Source: an uncultured Aquimarina sp. (GTDB taxonomy: Bacteria; Bacteroidota; Bacteroidia; Flavobacteriales; Flavobacteriaceae). Taken from it: 64,000 nucleotides of DNA. Position 1 is the first letter of the stretch, and every line of letters starts with the position of its first letter. The notes beneath the pieces are model-generated. The model was not told where the DNA came from. It worked only from the letters and a program-made list of their open reading frames with translations, and searched no databases. Of this stretch, positions 8,955 to 17,513 are shown piece by piece. Position numbers and translations under genes: made by a program. The stretch spans positions 62,001 through 126,000 of the forward strand of contig CANLCT010000001.1 in NCBI GenBank assembly GCA_947489195.1, given 5' to 3'.

Positions 8955-9680
8955 TTATTTAGCCGCTTTTATTTCTTTTACAATTTCATCAGTTGTAAAA
9001 ACGTGACTAGCGATCATTTTAAAATTAACCAGAGCGGCTTGGTAAGCATTCATATCAGGTAAAATGGCACCTGCAGTAGCATCGGAAACTACAGCTACTC
9101 TAAAACCAGACTCAACTAAATCTCTCATGTGAGATTCTGTGCATAAGTTGGCAGACATCCCTGCTAATATTACGTTGTTAAATCCATGTTTACGCAATTG
9201 TAGTGCTAAATCATTAGATTCTGGGCCATATACTTTATGCGGATTAGTAACCACTACATTGTCTGCTTCAATATATTTTTTATATTGATCTAGCCAATCA
9301 GCTCCCGAATTTTCAAAACCATCTGTTTTTAAAGTATGTGAACGATCGAACATATTAATTTTATGCATAAGGGCTTCTAATGCACCTTCAATTTTCCAAT
9401 TATGGTCATGTTTGTAGTAGTAATGTGGAGATACAAAAACAGTCATATTCTTTTCTTTTGCCACTTTAAATAAAGAATCTAAATTTTCGACAGTGTTGTT
9501 TTTGGTAACACTTTTGCCAACAACTCCCCAAGTAACTCCATTTGGACTTAAAAAATCATTTTGAGGATCGGTAATTACTATTGCGGTTTGTGCATCCACT
9601 GTAAATCCAGGATCGGGTAATTGAGCAAAGGCATTTAAGCTCGATACTATTGTTAGTAAACTTATTGCTATCTTTTTCAT
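8955..9680 (-). CDS. Exported isochorismatase-like cysteine hydrolase
   Basis: The 241-residue protein starts with a signal peptide ending in LNAFAQ. It then shows the cysteine-hydrolase catalytic set: Asp in VITDPQNDF, Lys in NPHKVYGP and Cys in SANLCTESHMRDL. Members hydrolyse amides or ethers such as nicotinamide, peroxyureidoacrylate or isochorismate, and the substrate here cannot be read from sequence. Export to the periplasm is unusual among well-studied members. An AraC regulator gene on the same strand lies just upstream and could control it. Confidence 0.8.
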   Translation of the reverse strand: MKKIAISLLTIVSSLNAFAQLPDPGFTVDAQTAIVITDPQNDFLSPNGVTWGVVGKSVTKNNTVENLDSLFKVAKEKNMTVFVSPHYYYKHDHNWKIEGALEALMHKINMFDRSHTLKTDGFENSGADWLDQYKKYIEADNVVVTNPHKVYGPESNDLALQLRKHGFNNVILAGMSANLCTESHMRDLVESGFRVAVVSDATAGAILPDMNAYQAALVNFKMIASHVFTTDEIVKEIKAAK

Positions 9681-9755
9681 AATGCATTATTTTAAATTAA
9701 ACATATAATTTGATAATACAAATGTCGGTAGATGAGCTAGTAAAGTGATAGGTAA

Positions 9756-10607
9756 CTATTCCTTAAGAGTTGGCAATTTTTCCCGAATCTTATTTTGTTT
9801 AAACTCGGAAGGTGAAATGCCTTCATTTTTTTTAAAAAATCTACTAAATGATTGAATATCTTCAAATCCAATTTCAAAGGCAATTTCTTTGATATGTAAT
9901 GTGGAATAATGTAATAATCTTCGGGCCTCAAGCATAATTCTTTCTTGTATGTATTGCAATGGGGTTTTTGATCCCATTTTAGAAAACACATTGGATAAGG
10001 TTTTAGGAGATTTATGTAATAATTTTGCATAAGATGCTACAGAATGTTTTATTTTAAAATGTTGTTCAACTAAAAAATTAAATTCTCTAACTATATCCGA
10101 ATCTTCTTTTTTATCTGGGTAATTCTTCTGATTTTTATAGATTCGGGCGCACAAAATTAAATAACGTTTAAGCATCATTTGTAGCATTTCAATTTGCAAA
10201 CTATCATTCGATTCCATTTCAATAGAAAACATATTCCACAACAATTCAAATTTATTAAGCTCGCCTAAAGGTATATTAATAATAGGTAGTTGCGAAGCTC
10301 CAAAAAATAAAATGCCTTTACAGCCTACCTCAGTATCATGATCAAGCACACAGTAAAAAGGTCTATTAAAACGAAGTAATCTAATTTTGCCAATTTTTTT
10401 GGCAGTTATTTTATGAAATTCGGTTAAAAAAACAATTTGATTTTGCTTAAAAAAATAGGGCATACCGTCAATAATAAGCTCATTAGCGTCTTCTGTAAAC
10501 CAAAGCACTGTTAAACCCTCTTCTATTGACTGCTTTAGCTCATAACAGGTGTTAAAGTCTATAATTTCCAATTGTAAATATTCTTGTATGTTACCTAGAA
10601 ATTTCAT
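9756..10607 (-). CDS. AraC family transcriptional regulator
   Basis: The 283-residue protein has an N-terminal cupin-like sensing part (about residues 1-150) and a C-terminal pair of helix-turn-helix motifs (about 175-275). The second HTH shows IKEIAFEIGFEDIQSFSRFFKKNEGISPSEFK, quoted here only as positions about 238-270 with the diagnostic GFEDIQSFSRFFK core. It should bind DNA in response to a small ligand. Its only same-strand neighbour is the cysteine hydrolase at 8955, which is the likely target. No metal or ligand motif can be assigned. Confidence 0.88.
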   Translation of the reverse strand: MKFLGNIQEYLQLEIIDFNTCYELKQSIEEGLTVLWFTEDANELIIDGMPYFFKQNQIVFLTEFHKITAKKIGKIRLLRFNRPFYCVLDHDTEVGCKGILFFGASQLPIINIPLGELNKFELLWNMFSIEMESNDSLQIEMLQMMLKRYLILCARIYKNQKNYPDKKEDSDIVREFNFLVEQHFKIKHSVASYAKLLHKSPKTLSNVFSKMGSKTPLQYIQERIMLEARRLLHYSTLHIKEIAFEIGFEDIQSFSRFFKKNEGISPSEFKQNKIREKLPTLKE

Positions 10608-10796
10608 TTTTTTTCTTAAAATTTTAATAAAACATATAAACTGTATTATCGCAAATTATTGCCATATTCTTTATAAAGTTAGGTATTAAATAGTAAATTT
10701 TAATAAACGAGTTTTTATATAGCATCTATATCTGCTATATTATTAAAATACTAAAATAACGAACAAAAATAACGTATGTTAATATTTGCTAAAACA

Positions 10797-10804
10797 TATT
10801 TTTG
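10797..10804 (+). promoter_or_regulatory. Bacteroidetes -7 promoter box TATTTTTG
   Basis: TATTTTTG fits TAnnTTTG exactly and lies 36 bp before the ATG at 10841. A TTG at 10802 in the coding frame falls inside this box, so it is not the start codon. No clear -33 TTG is seen. Confidence 0.65.
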
Positions 10805-10840
10805 TTTAGCTTATTAAAGTTATCTTTAAACAAAAAAAGC

Positions 10841-11302
10841 ATGGATGCTATACAGAATTGTATTTCAAAATTAGGTTTTATTAAAGATATTAATTTTAAA
10901 ATGATGTCGCATTATAACACTCTAATTCAAAATAATGAATTGAAAGTAATGGGAGCTTCGTTAGCATTTTTAAGAAATCAAAAAAAACGATTTTACAACA
11001 GTGCTGTTTATGAAATTGATCGTTTGAAAAAGGAGTATTCTGAAGTGGATCTAAATGTTTACGATGACTTTAAAATTAATTTTGCCATCTCAATGGTTAA
11101 TACAACAAATATTGATGCCTATTTATTACAATTGATTGACATAGAGCAAGATTTTATAGGTTATTACTTAAAAATTATAAGTGTTTTAGATCCAAAAGGA
11201 GCGGTTTATAATAGGCTTGTTAATCATATTAATGAAATGAGAGAAAGTTTAACTATGCTTGAACGAAATGTTACTCATCAACAACAACTTTTAATTGCTT
11301 AA
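10841..11302 (+). CDS. Helical protein of unknown function (about 150 aa)
   Basis: I take the ATG at 10841 because the earlier TTG lies in the promoter. The 153-residue product is soluble and predicted to be almost entirely helical, with Lys/Glu-rich amphipathic stretches (FLRNQKKRFYNSAVYEIDRLKKEY) around residues 45-70 and a Gln-rich end. The pattern resembles a four-helix bundle of the ferritin-like kind, but no metal-ligand motif (ExxH) is evident. I do not recognise the family. It stands alone, convergent with the sigma-54 regulator gene. Confidence 0.5.
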   Translation: MDAIQNCISKLGFIKDINFKMMSHYNTLIQNNELKVMGASLAFLRNQKKRFYNSAVYEIDRLKKEYSEVDLNVYDDFKINFAISMVNTTNIDAYLLQLIDIEQDFIGYYLKIISVLDPKGAVYNRLVNHINEMRESLTMLERNVTHQQQLLIA

Positions 11303-11364
11303 AAATCATATTTGATTTAACTAAAACAATTTTTGAACTATTTCTACAGAATTTATAAATGTGT

Positions 11365-12720
11365 TTAGTTCAAATTTATATTGTATCGTTTCAATTTATT
11401 GTATAAGGTTTTTCGATCAATTTGTAATAATTTTGCCGCTTTGGCTTTGTTTCCATTAGTTAGTTTTAATGCACGCTCTATAAGAACGGTTTCGTTTTCA
11501 GAGTTCTGTAGAGGAGGTAGGGATTCGGTTGGTGAGTTAGCAGTTTTAATATGCTCGGGTAACGTGTCTATTTGAATGGGTTGGTTATTTGTGGAAAGGA
11601 GTACAGAACGTTTAATCACATTTTGTAATTCTCTTAGATTTCCCGGCCAATTGTATTTTTTAAAAGCTTGAAGCACTTTGTCATCTAATCCAATACAGCT
11701 TTTTCCTAATTCTGTATTTGATTTTTCTATAAATGAATTAGCAAAAAGTGATAAATCTTCATGCCTGTCTCTTAACGAAGGCACTTGTATTGAAAATTCA
11801 TTTAAGCGATGTAGTAAATCTTCTCTAAAATTTCCGTTTTCAGCCTCTTTACTTAAATTACTATTTGTAGCAGCTATAATGCGGATATCAACATTAAGTT
11901 CTGTTTGACTGCCAATAGGTCTAATTTTTCGTTCTTGTATGGCGCGTAATAGTTGTACTTGTAATTCGTAACTTAAATTTCCGATTTCATCTAAAAATAA
12001 GGTTCCACCGTTTGCAGTACTAAAATGGCCTTTTTTATCAGAAAGAGCTCCGGTAAAAGAGCCTTTTACATGTCCAAAAAACTCACTTGAGGCAATTTCT
12101 TTAGGTATAGCACCACAATCAACAGGGACAAATGCTTCATTAGCACGAATACTAAGATCATGAATGGTTTTAGCTATATTTTCTTTCCCTGTACCACTTT
12201 CACCAATAATTAATACAGACATCGGAGTAGGAGCTACCAATTCTATATATTCATGCAGTTTTTTTGAAGCAGGGCTAGTTCCTTTTATAAATTTACTGGG
12301 TAATGAAGTTTCGGCTGCTTTAGTGTTGGTTTCTTTTTTCGGTGCGGCAGCAGTGATTTTAGTATTCAATGCCTTTTCAATTACAGAAAGTAATACGGTT
12401 GGCTGAATAGGTTTTTCGAGGTAGTCAATTGCCCCTAATTTTATGGCATTAACGGCTAAATTAATTTCAGCATAGCTGGTCATCATAACTATTTTGGCTT
12501 TGCTTTCATTTTTAACAAAGGGAATAATTTCCAAATCTTCGCTATCAGGAAGGCGCATGTCCGAAATTACTAAATCAACTTTATGTTGTAGTAATTCTTT
12601 TTTTGCCTGTTCAAATGACCCCGCAATGTGTACCTGAAAACCTTTTTTTGTTAAAAAAGTTTCTAGTAAATTGCTAAATGAAACGTCATCTTCTATAATT
12701 AAAATATGTTTAGACTCCAT
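11365..12720 (-). CDS. Sigma-54-dependent response regulator (NtrC family)
   Basis: The 451-residue protein has three domains. A receiver domain (residues about 1-125) has the phospho-acceptor Asp54 in ISDMRLPD and a Lys in LEKPI. An AAA+ domain has Walker A GESGTGKE, the sigma-54 contact loop GSFTGA and Walker B TLFLDEIG. A C-terminal Fis-type HTH contains KAAKLLQIDRKTLYNKLK. It activates RNA polymerase holding sigma-54 from an upstream site. No histidine kinase gene is in the window, so it is an orphan here. The gene immediately upstream, at 12960, has a -24/-12-like promoter and is the best candidate target. Confidence 0.93.
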   Translation of the reverse strand: MESKHILIIEDDVSFSNLLETFLTKKGFQVHIAGSFEQAKKELLQHKVDLVISDMRLPDSEDLEIIPFVKNESKAKIVMMTSYAEINLAVNAIKLGAIDYLEKPIQPTVLLSVIEKALNTKITAAAPKKETNTKAAETSLPSKFIKGTSPASKKLHEYIELVAPTPMSVLIIGESGTGKENIAKTIHDLSIRANEAFVPVDCGAIPKEIASSEFFGHVKGSFTGALSDKKGHFSTANGGTLFLDEIGNLSYELQVQLLRAIQERKIRPIGSQTELNVDIRIIAATNSNLSKEAENGNFREDLLHRLNEFSIQVPSLRDRHEDLSLFANSFIEKSNTELGKSCIGLDDKVLQAFKKYNWPGNLRELQNVIKRSVLLSTNNQPIQIDTLPEHIKTANSPTESLPPLQNSENETVLIERALKLTNGNKAKAAKLLQIDRKTLYNKLKRYNINLN

Positions 12721-12731
12721 AAGAAAAATAG

Positions 12732-12749
12732 CGATTCAATGTTGAATCG
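12732..12749. promoter_or_regulatory. 8-bp inverted repeat just upstream of the sigma-54 regulator
   Basis: CGATTCAA and TTGAATCG face each other across a TG spacer, 12 bp before the regulator start codon. It could be an operator for autoregulation or a leader hairpin; neither is proven. Confidence 0.35.
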
Positions 12750-12837
12750 GGGTTGATTTCTAAATAAATTTCAAGATAGTACTTTTCGTTCATTTATGTT
12801 TTGAAATTTCTTTAATTTACAGAATAGAATAAATAAG

Positions 12838-12867
12838 TTAGGTCGTCCAAAAAATTGAACGACCTAA
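12838..12867 (-). terminator. Hairpin terminator for the small exported protein gene
   Basis: Arms 12838-12850 and 12855-12867 pair over 13 bp with one mismatch and an AAAA loop. On the minus strand it follows the gene at 12960 and leads into a T-rich stretch. Confidence 0.65.
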
Positions 12868-12959
12868 CCGAACTAAACATATAAACTATATCATATCTAA
12901 AAAACGCGTCTTGAACAGTAGGCGATTTTAGATTTGATATTGTTTGAAACACTGGAAGA

Positions 12960-13283
12960 CTACTCTTCTTTAGCTTCCATGTCTAACCACTCTCCCTTAG
13001 CGTTAGCGTACAAAATGGTGGAATTTTCATCTTTTGTATCAAGAACCAACTTGTAAGCACCATCTTGGTTCACAAACGCTTTGGAAATAGTAGCTCCTTC
13101 ATGCTCCTTTTGTACAGCTTCAACAACTAATTTTGGTAATGTAGCAACATCAATTTCTAAAAAATCTTCTGATACTAACTGCATTTCATTATTTGTTGTT
13201 GACTGCACTGAAAAATTTGCTGCAAACACTTGTGTTGAGAAAGCGACGATAGCTGCAAGAGCTGTTAATTTTAAGTTTTTCAT
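12960..13283 (-). CDS. Small periplasmic PepSY-like protein
   Basis: The 107-residue protein has a signal peptide ending in TQVFAA. A single domain of about 75 residues follows, with LPKLVVEAVQKEHEGATISKAFVN and then strands ending in LYANAKGEWLDME. This helix-then-sheet arrangement resembles the PepSY-like fold found in small Bacteroidetes periplasmic proteins. Its function is unknown; a regulatory or protease-inhibitor role is possible for that fold. A sigma-54-like promoter lies about 50 bp upstream and a sigma-54 regulator gene follows on the same strand. Confidence 0.65.
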   Translation of the reverse strand: MKNLKLTALAAIVAFSTQVFAANFSVQSTTNNEMQLVSEDFLEIDVATLPKLVVEAVQKEHEGATISKAFVNQDGAYKLVLDTKDENSTILYANAKGEWLDMEAKEE

Positions 13284-13331
13284 GAGTCTATGTTTTAATC
13301 TTGTGTAAATAACTTTGAGTACTAATTACAT

Positions 13332-13347
13332 TGAAATAGTTGTGCCA
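13332..13347 (-). promoter_or_regulatory. Candidate sigma-54 (-24/-12) promoter
   Basis: Read on the minus strand the sequence is TGGCAC, five bases AACTA, then TTTCA. The -24 half matches the sigma-54 consensus exactly. The -12 half differs from TTGCA in one base (G to T), which is a weakness. The predicted transcript start is near 13321, giving a leader of about 38 nt. Confidence 0.5.
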
Positions 13348-13454
13348 TATTTTATTAGGAAGTATTAAACCTTTGGAAAGAGTTGTAAATACAAGTGTTT
13401 GGAGTTTTTTTAAGTGATTTTGTTATATTTTGATTAGTTGTGGAAAGTGTGGGT

Positions 13455-13477
13455 AAGTGTGGAATTTTTCCACACTT
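13455..13477. promoter_or_regulatory. Palindrome AAGTGTGGAA-TTT-TTCCACACTT, candidate enhancer site
   Basis: Two perfect 10-bp arms with a 3-base spacer sit about 145 bp upstream of the predicted start of the sigma-54-like promoter. This is the usual distance for an enhancer-binding protein dimer site. A further GTGTGG half-site lies just to the left (13447-13453). Binding by the regulator at 11365 is inference. Confidence 0.45.
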
Positions 13478-13478
13478 T

Positions 13479-13519
13479 ATGTGGGTATGTTGGTATTTAA
13501 TGTGGGTAAATTGGTATTT
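13479..13519. repeat. Tandem 21-bp repeat, two copies
   Basis: ATGTGGGTATGTTGGTATTT and ATGTGGGTAAATTGGTATTT are 18/20 identical and start 21 bp apart, next to the palindrome at 13455. They may be further protein-binding sites. The rest of the 13284-13830 gap is AT-rich with no gene that I can see. Confidence 0.5.
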
Positions 13520-13830
13520 GGTCGATCAACACGTATTTCAATTTATCGCTTTACTCATAAAAAAATATTGTTCACTAGTTTATTAATGCTATTCACAAAA
13601 AATGAACTTAAACAAATTAGCTAAGGGCATATTGTTTAAAAACTTATCAATTCTAAACATCGAGCAAAAAAGACAATATTAAAAACGACACTTACACTTA
13701 ATCTGATTAAAATGTATTTTATCTAATTTAATTACAAAATGTTAAATAAATATTTTGTAATTTAATTTTTAGAGCAAATAAATGTGTAACTTGTTGTATT
13801 GTAATGTTTTATTATTTTTAAATTGATATT

Positions 13831-14403
13831 TTGAAACGAAGAAATTTTTTATTTAATGCAATAATAGGATTTACATCGATTTCAATGGTGTTTAGTACTG
13901 TTTTACTGTTGGATTCAATAGAGGGGTTTGATTTTTTTGTAAGTAAAGGATTCCAAAATTTATTTAAAAAAATTAAAGGACTTTCATTAAATAATTTGTC
14001 GGTCGGATTTAAAAAACAATTTAGTGTTGCTAATGAAATATTATACTGTAAAGGGTTTAAAACAAATAATGAAGTATATAGTCTAGGAAACAATGCATTG
14101 GCTGTATTATTTGTTAATGATACTTCTTTTTTAAATAATAAAAAAGCTTTATTGATCCTTACTAAGGATAATTATACTATTCTAAATGAATACCTCTTAA
14201 ATGAATTAGTACTTTTTTCAGATAATTTCATATATCAGATTTCGGAAACAGATTTAAGTAATGAATTAATTGATTTTTTGAAACCCGTAAGTGTTAAAAG
14301 TAATACAGTTTTAGAAAATACTTCATTTCAATTTACTAATGCAACAGGTGGTACGATTACAATTTCTGCAACAGCAAAAAGGAGTTTTACAAAAATAAGT
14401 TAA
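13831..14403 (+). CDS. Membrane-anchored hypothetical protein
   Basis: The 190-residue protein begins at TTG 13831 (KRRNF follows); no ATG is available nearby. A single hydrophobic segment (about residues 8-27, FLFNAIIGFTSISMVFSTVL) anchors the N-terminus. The remainder looks like an alpha/beta domain with NNALAVLFVND and FSDNFIYQISETDL stretches. The tail (SFQFTNATGGTITISATAKRS) is Thr/Gly-rich. I do not recognise the family. The next gene, a formyltransferase, starts 6 bp after the stop, so the two are surely co-transcribed. Confidence 0.55.
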   Translation: MKRRNFLFNAIIGFTSISMVFSTVLLLDSIEGFDFFVSKGFQNLFKKIKGLSLNNLSVGFKKQFSVANEILYCKGFKTNNEVYSLGNNALAVLFVNDTSFLNNKKALLILTKDNYTILNEYLLNELVLFSDNFIYQISETDLSNELIDFLKPVSVKSNTVLENTSFQFTNATGGTITISATAKRSFTKIS

Positions 14404-14409
14404 TGAAAA

Positions 14410-15387
14410 ATGAATGTATTAGTTATAGGAAGCTTTCCTCTTTGTGGTATTTTATGTGACTATTTATTAGCAGAAAATCACCTTAAAACGGTTTGTGTGG
14501 AAAAGGGAAAATATACCGAGACTCAATTGTTAAATTGGGAAAAGTATTTTAAACAATTGGATATTCCCTTAGTGGTGATTAATAAGGAGGTATTTTCAGA
14601 TCAATTGAAAGAGATATGTTTAAAATATGCTATTGAATTAGTGTTTGTATGTGGTTTTTCAGTTAAAATACCTAAGCAATTATTAGCTATTCCTAAACAT
14701 GGATTTTTGAATATTCATTTTGGAAAACTACCAGTAAATCGTGGAGCTGATCCCATATTTTGGACATTAAAAAACAAGGAATCGAGTACAGCTATTTCCA
14801 TATTTAAAATGGATACTTCATGGGATACTGGCGAGATTTTAATAGATCGTTCTTTACCTGTGATTTTTGGGGAAACATGGGGAATGTTGAATAGTAAAAT
14901 GACATTGAAATTACCAGAGTTAGTAAAGAAAGCACTTGAATTAGTTTTGAATACATCAAATTATAAAAAACAAAATGAAGAATTAGTTACCTATAATAAT
15001 AGACCCAGTGAAAATGATTTATCCATACAATGGGAGACCCAAACAAGTGATGAAATAGAAGCTTTGATAAATGCATGTAATCCAAAATATCAAGGAGCAA
15101 CAACCTATTATCAAGGGGGGGCAGTTAAAATTTTAGAAGTTTCGGCTGTGGATTATCCAACACCTTTATTTGGAAGAACTCCGGGCGAAATTATACATGC
15201 GCATCCGCAAGAGGGTTTGTTTGTGTGTTGTAAATATGGAAGTCTTGTAAGGATAAATATTTTGAGTACAGATGCAGGTACTTTGACTGGAGCAAAATAC
15301 GTGAATATAGGAGTTAGCGTTGGTCAACAGTTTACTAGTAAGCCTGATAATACTTTAAAAAAGGAAATAGCATCAGTACTATTATGA
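14410..15387 (+). CDS. Formyltransferase family protein (Fmt-like, substrate unknown)
   Basis: The 325-residue protein has the formyltransferase fold. A Rossmann start (MNVLVIGSFPLCG) is followed by the catalytic Asn-x-His in GFLNIHFGKLPVNRGADP and the Asp in SWDTGEIL, so the classical N-H-D set is complete. The C-terminal 100 residues resemble the Fmt C-terminal barrel. It should use 10-formyltetrahydrofolate to formylate an amine. Translation initiation Fmt is unlikely because the neighbours are a membrane protein, a tail-collar protein and a methyltransferase. A sugar-nucleotide or peptide amine is more plausible. Confidence 0.78.
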   Translation: MNVLVIGSFPLCGILCDYLLAENHLKTVCVEKGKYTETQLLNWEKYFKQLDIPLVVINKEVFSDQLKEICLKYAIELVFVCGFSVKIPKQLLAIPKHGFLNIHFGKLPVNRGADPIFWTLKNKESSTAISIFKMDTSWDTGEILIDRSLPVIFGETWGMLNSKMTLKLPELVKKALELVLNTSNYKKQNEELVTYNNRPSENDLSIQWETQTSDEIEALINACNPKYQGATTYYQGGAVKILEVSAVDYPTPLFGRTPGEIIHAHPQEGLFVCCKYGSLVRINILSTDAGTLTGAKYVNIGVSVGQQFTSKPDNTLKKEIASVLL

Positions 15388-15445
15388 AATAAGATTGCAA
15401 GTAATTAAAATATATAGAACTAGTAACTAATGAATAGTTATTTAA

Positions 15446-15817
15446 ATGTACAATTTAAGAGTTGAAAATAACTATTCATGGGCTTTAAAAACCCATGATG
15501 GTACACCGATTCCATCGGGAACATCTAAAGCTTTTGATAATCAAGGGAATATGGTTTTGGAAGTGACAGGGATTGGAGCATTTAATTTTATGGATTTAGG
15601 AGAAAAAAAGTTGCCAGGATATCCTGAAATTAATGAAACCTGAGGAGTATTAGTAAGAGCAATAAGTACCGAGGCTTATTACAGATATGAAGGTCAAGGT
15701 CAGCTCATAGCCGTTTTTGATATGTTAGGTACGTGTACATTAAGTACTGTAAACGGAACTCTTATTTCAATAAAGTTAGATGAACTTGTTATTGAAGCTA
15801 GTGGGGTTGCAAATTAA
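15446..15817 (+). pseudogene. Gene interrupted by an in-frame TGA (or TGA read through)
   Basis: An open frame from ATG 15446 meets TGA at 15641-15643 after 65 codons. It then continues in the same frame for 57 more sense codons (GVLVRAISTEAYYRYEG ... ELVIEASGVAN) to a TAA at 15815-15817. The downstream part reads as a normal beta-rich protein, so the two halves are one gene of 123 codons. A single G-to-A change from TGG (Trp) would explain the stop. Function is unknown; it sits between the formyltransferase and tail-collar genes. A sequencing error, recent inactivation or stop-codon readthrough are the choices. Confidence 0.65.
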
Positions 15818-15852
15818 TAGGAAAAATTAACTAACCAATAAACTATAATATT

Positions 15853-16425
15853 ATGGATCCATTTTTAGCAGAAATTAAATTATTTGGAGGCAGTTTTGCA
15901 CCAAGAGGTTGGGCTTTTTGCGATGGTCAATTGTTACCAATTAGTGTAAATTCAGCATTGTTTTCTATTTTAGGAACTATTTACGGAGGGGATGGCCGCA
16001 CCACTTTTGCTTTACCTGATTTAAGAGGGAGAGTACCTTTAGGACCGAGGAATGGTCCTGGTTTGTCTGATTATAGAGAAGGTCAAAAAGGGGGCGCGCA
16101 AACCAATATACTCAATATAACACAATTGCCAAGTCATAATCATTCCTATAGTGCTAATTTTAATATTAATGCTAGTTCAGGAAATGCAACAGAGAGCAGT
16201 CCTGCACCAGATAAAGTAATCGCTACTCCTGGGGAAATAAGTGGAAGAACTTTTCAGAGTAGTCTAGGTTTTAATGCTGAAACCCCAAATACTCAGATAC
16301 AAGGAGGGGCAATAAGTGGGGCAACATTACCAACAGGAGGTAATCAATCAGTAAATAATATGCAGCCTTTTTTAGCTATAAATTATATAATTGCTTTGCA
16401 AGGAGTTTTTCCTTCAAGAAGTTGA
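15853..16425 (+). CDS. Phage-tail-collar (MdpB-like) protein
   Basis: The 190-residue protein is a clear tail-collar family member. It starts MDPFLAEIKLFGG, then FAPRGWAFCDGQLLPI, LFSILGTIYGGDGRTTFALPDLRGRVP and LPSHNHSY, and ends NMQPFLAINYIIALQG. These are the hallmarks of the microcystin-dependent-protein/tail-fibre family. In phages the fold forms trimeric tail fibres. In Bacteroidetes chromosomes such genes occur outside prophages and are taken as surface or secreted adhesins. No other phage gene is near, and the flanking formyl- and methyltransferase genes suggest it belongs to a dedicated surface system. Confidence 0.9.
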   Translation: MDPFLAEIKLFGGSFAPRGWAFCDGQLLPISVNSALFSILGTIYGGDGRTTFALPDLRGRVPLGPRNGPGLSDYREGQKGGAQTNILNITQLPSHNHSYSANFNINASSGNATESSPAPDKVIATPGEISGRTFQSSLGFNAETPNTQIQGGAISGATLPTGGNQSVNNMQPFLAINYIIALQGVFPSRS

Positions 16426-16479
16426 TTTGTTTGGGGTTTAATATGATTTTAGGTTTAATGTGTTGTAAATGTATTTTTT

Positions 16480-17469
16480 GTGGATAGCCTAAAGAATATT
16501 TCGCAAAGAATAATAAATGCTGAAAAAGAACATTCGTTTTCGGTAATACAGGAGCTTTTTGATTTTTTTAATCAATTCTCTTTGCTAGTGAATACATCAT
16601 TTGACACCCAATTAATGCATGGTTTAGCTTTAAGTGAGAAACACGCTGCTGAATGTATATTAGATTACAAAAGAACGTGTAGTTTTATAAAAGGGGTTTA
16701 TAATGCAATACAAAAATCTATTCATTTAAGTAAAGGAAATAAAGTACATATTTTATACGCAGGTTGTGGCCCTTATGCTGCTTTATTGATCCCTGTTTTG
16801 AGTATTATAAAAAGAGAACAATTAGTCGTTACATTAATTGATGTTAACCCTCATTCAATACAGGTGGTTGAAAAGATTGTAAAACATTTGGGGATTAATA
16901 AAAGCATTGAAACTATAAAAGTGGCCGATGCAATAGTTTATAAACACCAGCAAAAATTAGATATTATAATCACAGAGACCATGTTTAGAGCACTTACGCG
17001 AGAACCTCAGGTGGCAATTAGTGAAAACCTTATTCCTCAATTAAAAAGTAATGGAGTCATTATTCCTGAAGAGATAAAAATAGGTTTTAATTACACCTCG
17101 TTTTCAAAAGAACCAATACTAGATTGTGGTTTTGGCAAATATAGAATAAGTCAAGAGTTTGAATTAAATAGACAAGGCTATATAAAAGAATTGTTTTCAA
17201 TAAATAAAGACACGGTATTTTCAAAAGTAAGGGGGAGTTTCTTTTTTGAAAGTGATTGGATTGAAGTGGATGAGATTATAGAACAACAACTAGATATCTG
17301 CATTTATACAGAGCTGAAAATTTTTGGTCAAGAGACATTATTAAAAGCAGAGTCTTTAATAACAAATCCTTATTGTGTAGGGTCTGTTTTGAACATTAGA
17401 AATAAAAAATCATTTAAACTGAAATATAAAACAGAGAAGTTGCCTCAATGGGAGGTAATGTACACTTGA
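16480..17469 (+). CDS. SAM-dependent methyltransferase (PRMT-like)
   Basis: The 329-residue protein uses GTG at 16480. The SAM-binding motif I is VHILYAGCGPYAALLIPVL. An acidic motif II is LIDVNPHSIQVV, and ITETMFRALTREPQ is followed by LIPQLKSNGVIIPEEI, in the style of protein arginine methyltransferases and related enzymes. The target is unknown. The gene follows the tail-collar gene by 54 bp and precedes the T9SS adhesin gene, so modification of one of those surface proteins, or of a small molecule, is an inference. Confidence 0.72.
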   Translation: MDSLKNISQRIINAEKEHSFSVIQELFDFFNQFSLLVNTSFDTQLMHGLALSEKHAAECILDYKRTCSFIKGVYNAIQKSIHLSKGNKVHILYAGCGPYAALLIPVLSIIKREQLVVTLIDVNPHSIQVVEKIVKHLGINKSIETIKVADAIVYKHQQKLDIIITETMFRALTREPQVAISENLIPQLKSNGVIIPEEIKIGFNYTSFSKEPILDCGFGKYRISQEFELNRQGYIKELFSINKDTVFSKVRGSFFFESDWIEVDEIIEQQLDICIYTELKIFGQETLLKAESLITNPYCVGSVLNIRNKKSFKLKYKTEKLPQWEVMYT

Positions 17470-17513
17470 ATTGAAAAATAATAATCATTATTAATAATAA
17501 AAACTACAATAAT

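Noticed and set aside
9737-10030. 97-residue minus-strand frame inside the AraC gene
   Set aside because: It is an alternate frame of the conserved HTH region and has no protein-like features.
12164-12406. Plus-strand frames opposite the sigma-54 regulator and adhesin genes
   Set aside because: They lie antisense to strongly conserved domains and look like shadows.
15853-16425. Prophage
   Set aside because: A single tail-collar gene without capsid, terminase, portal or integrase genes does not make a prophage; the family also occurs in non-phage loci.
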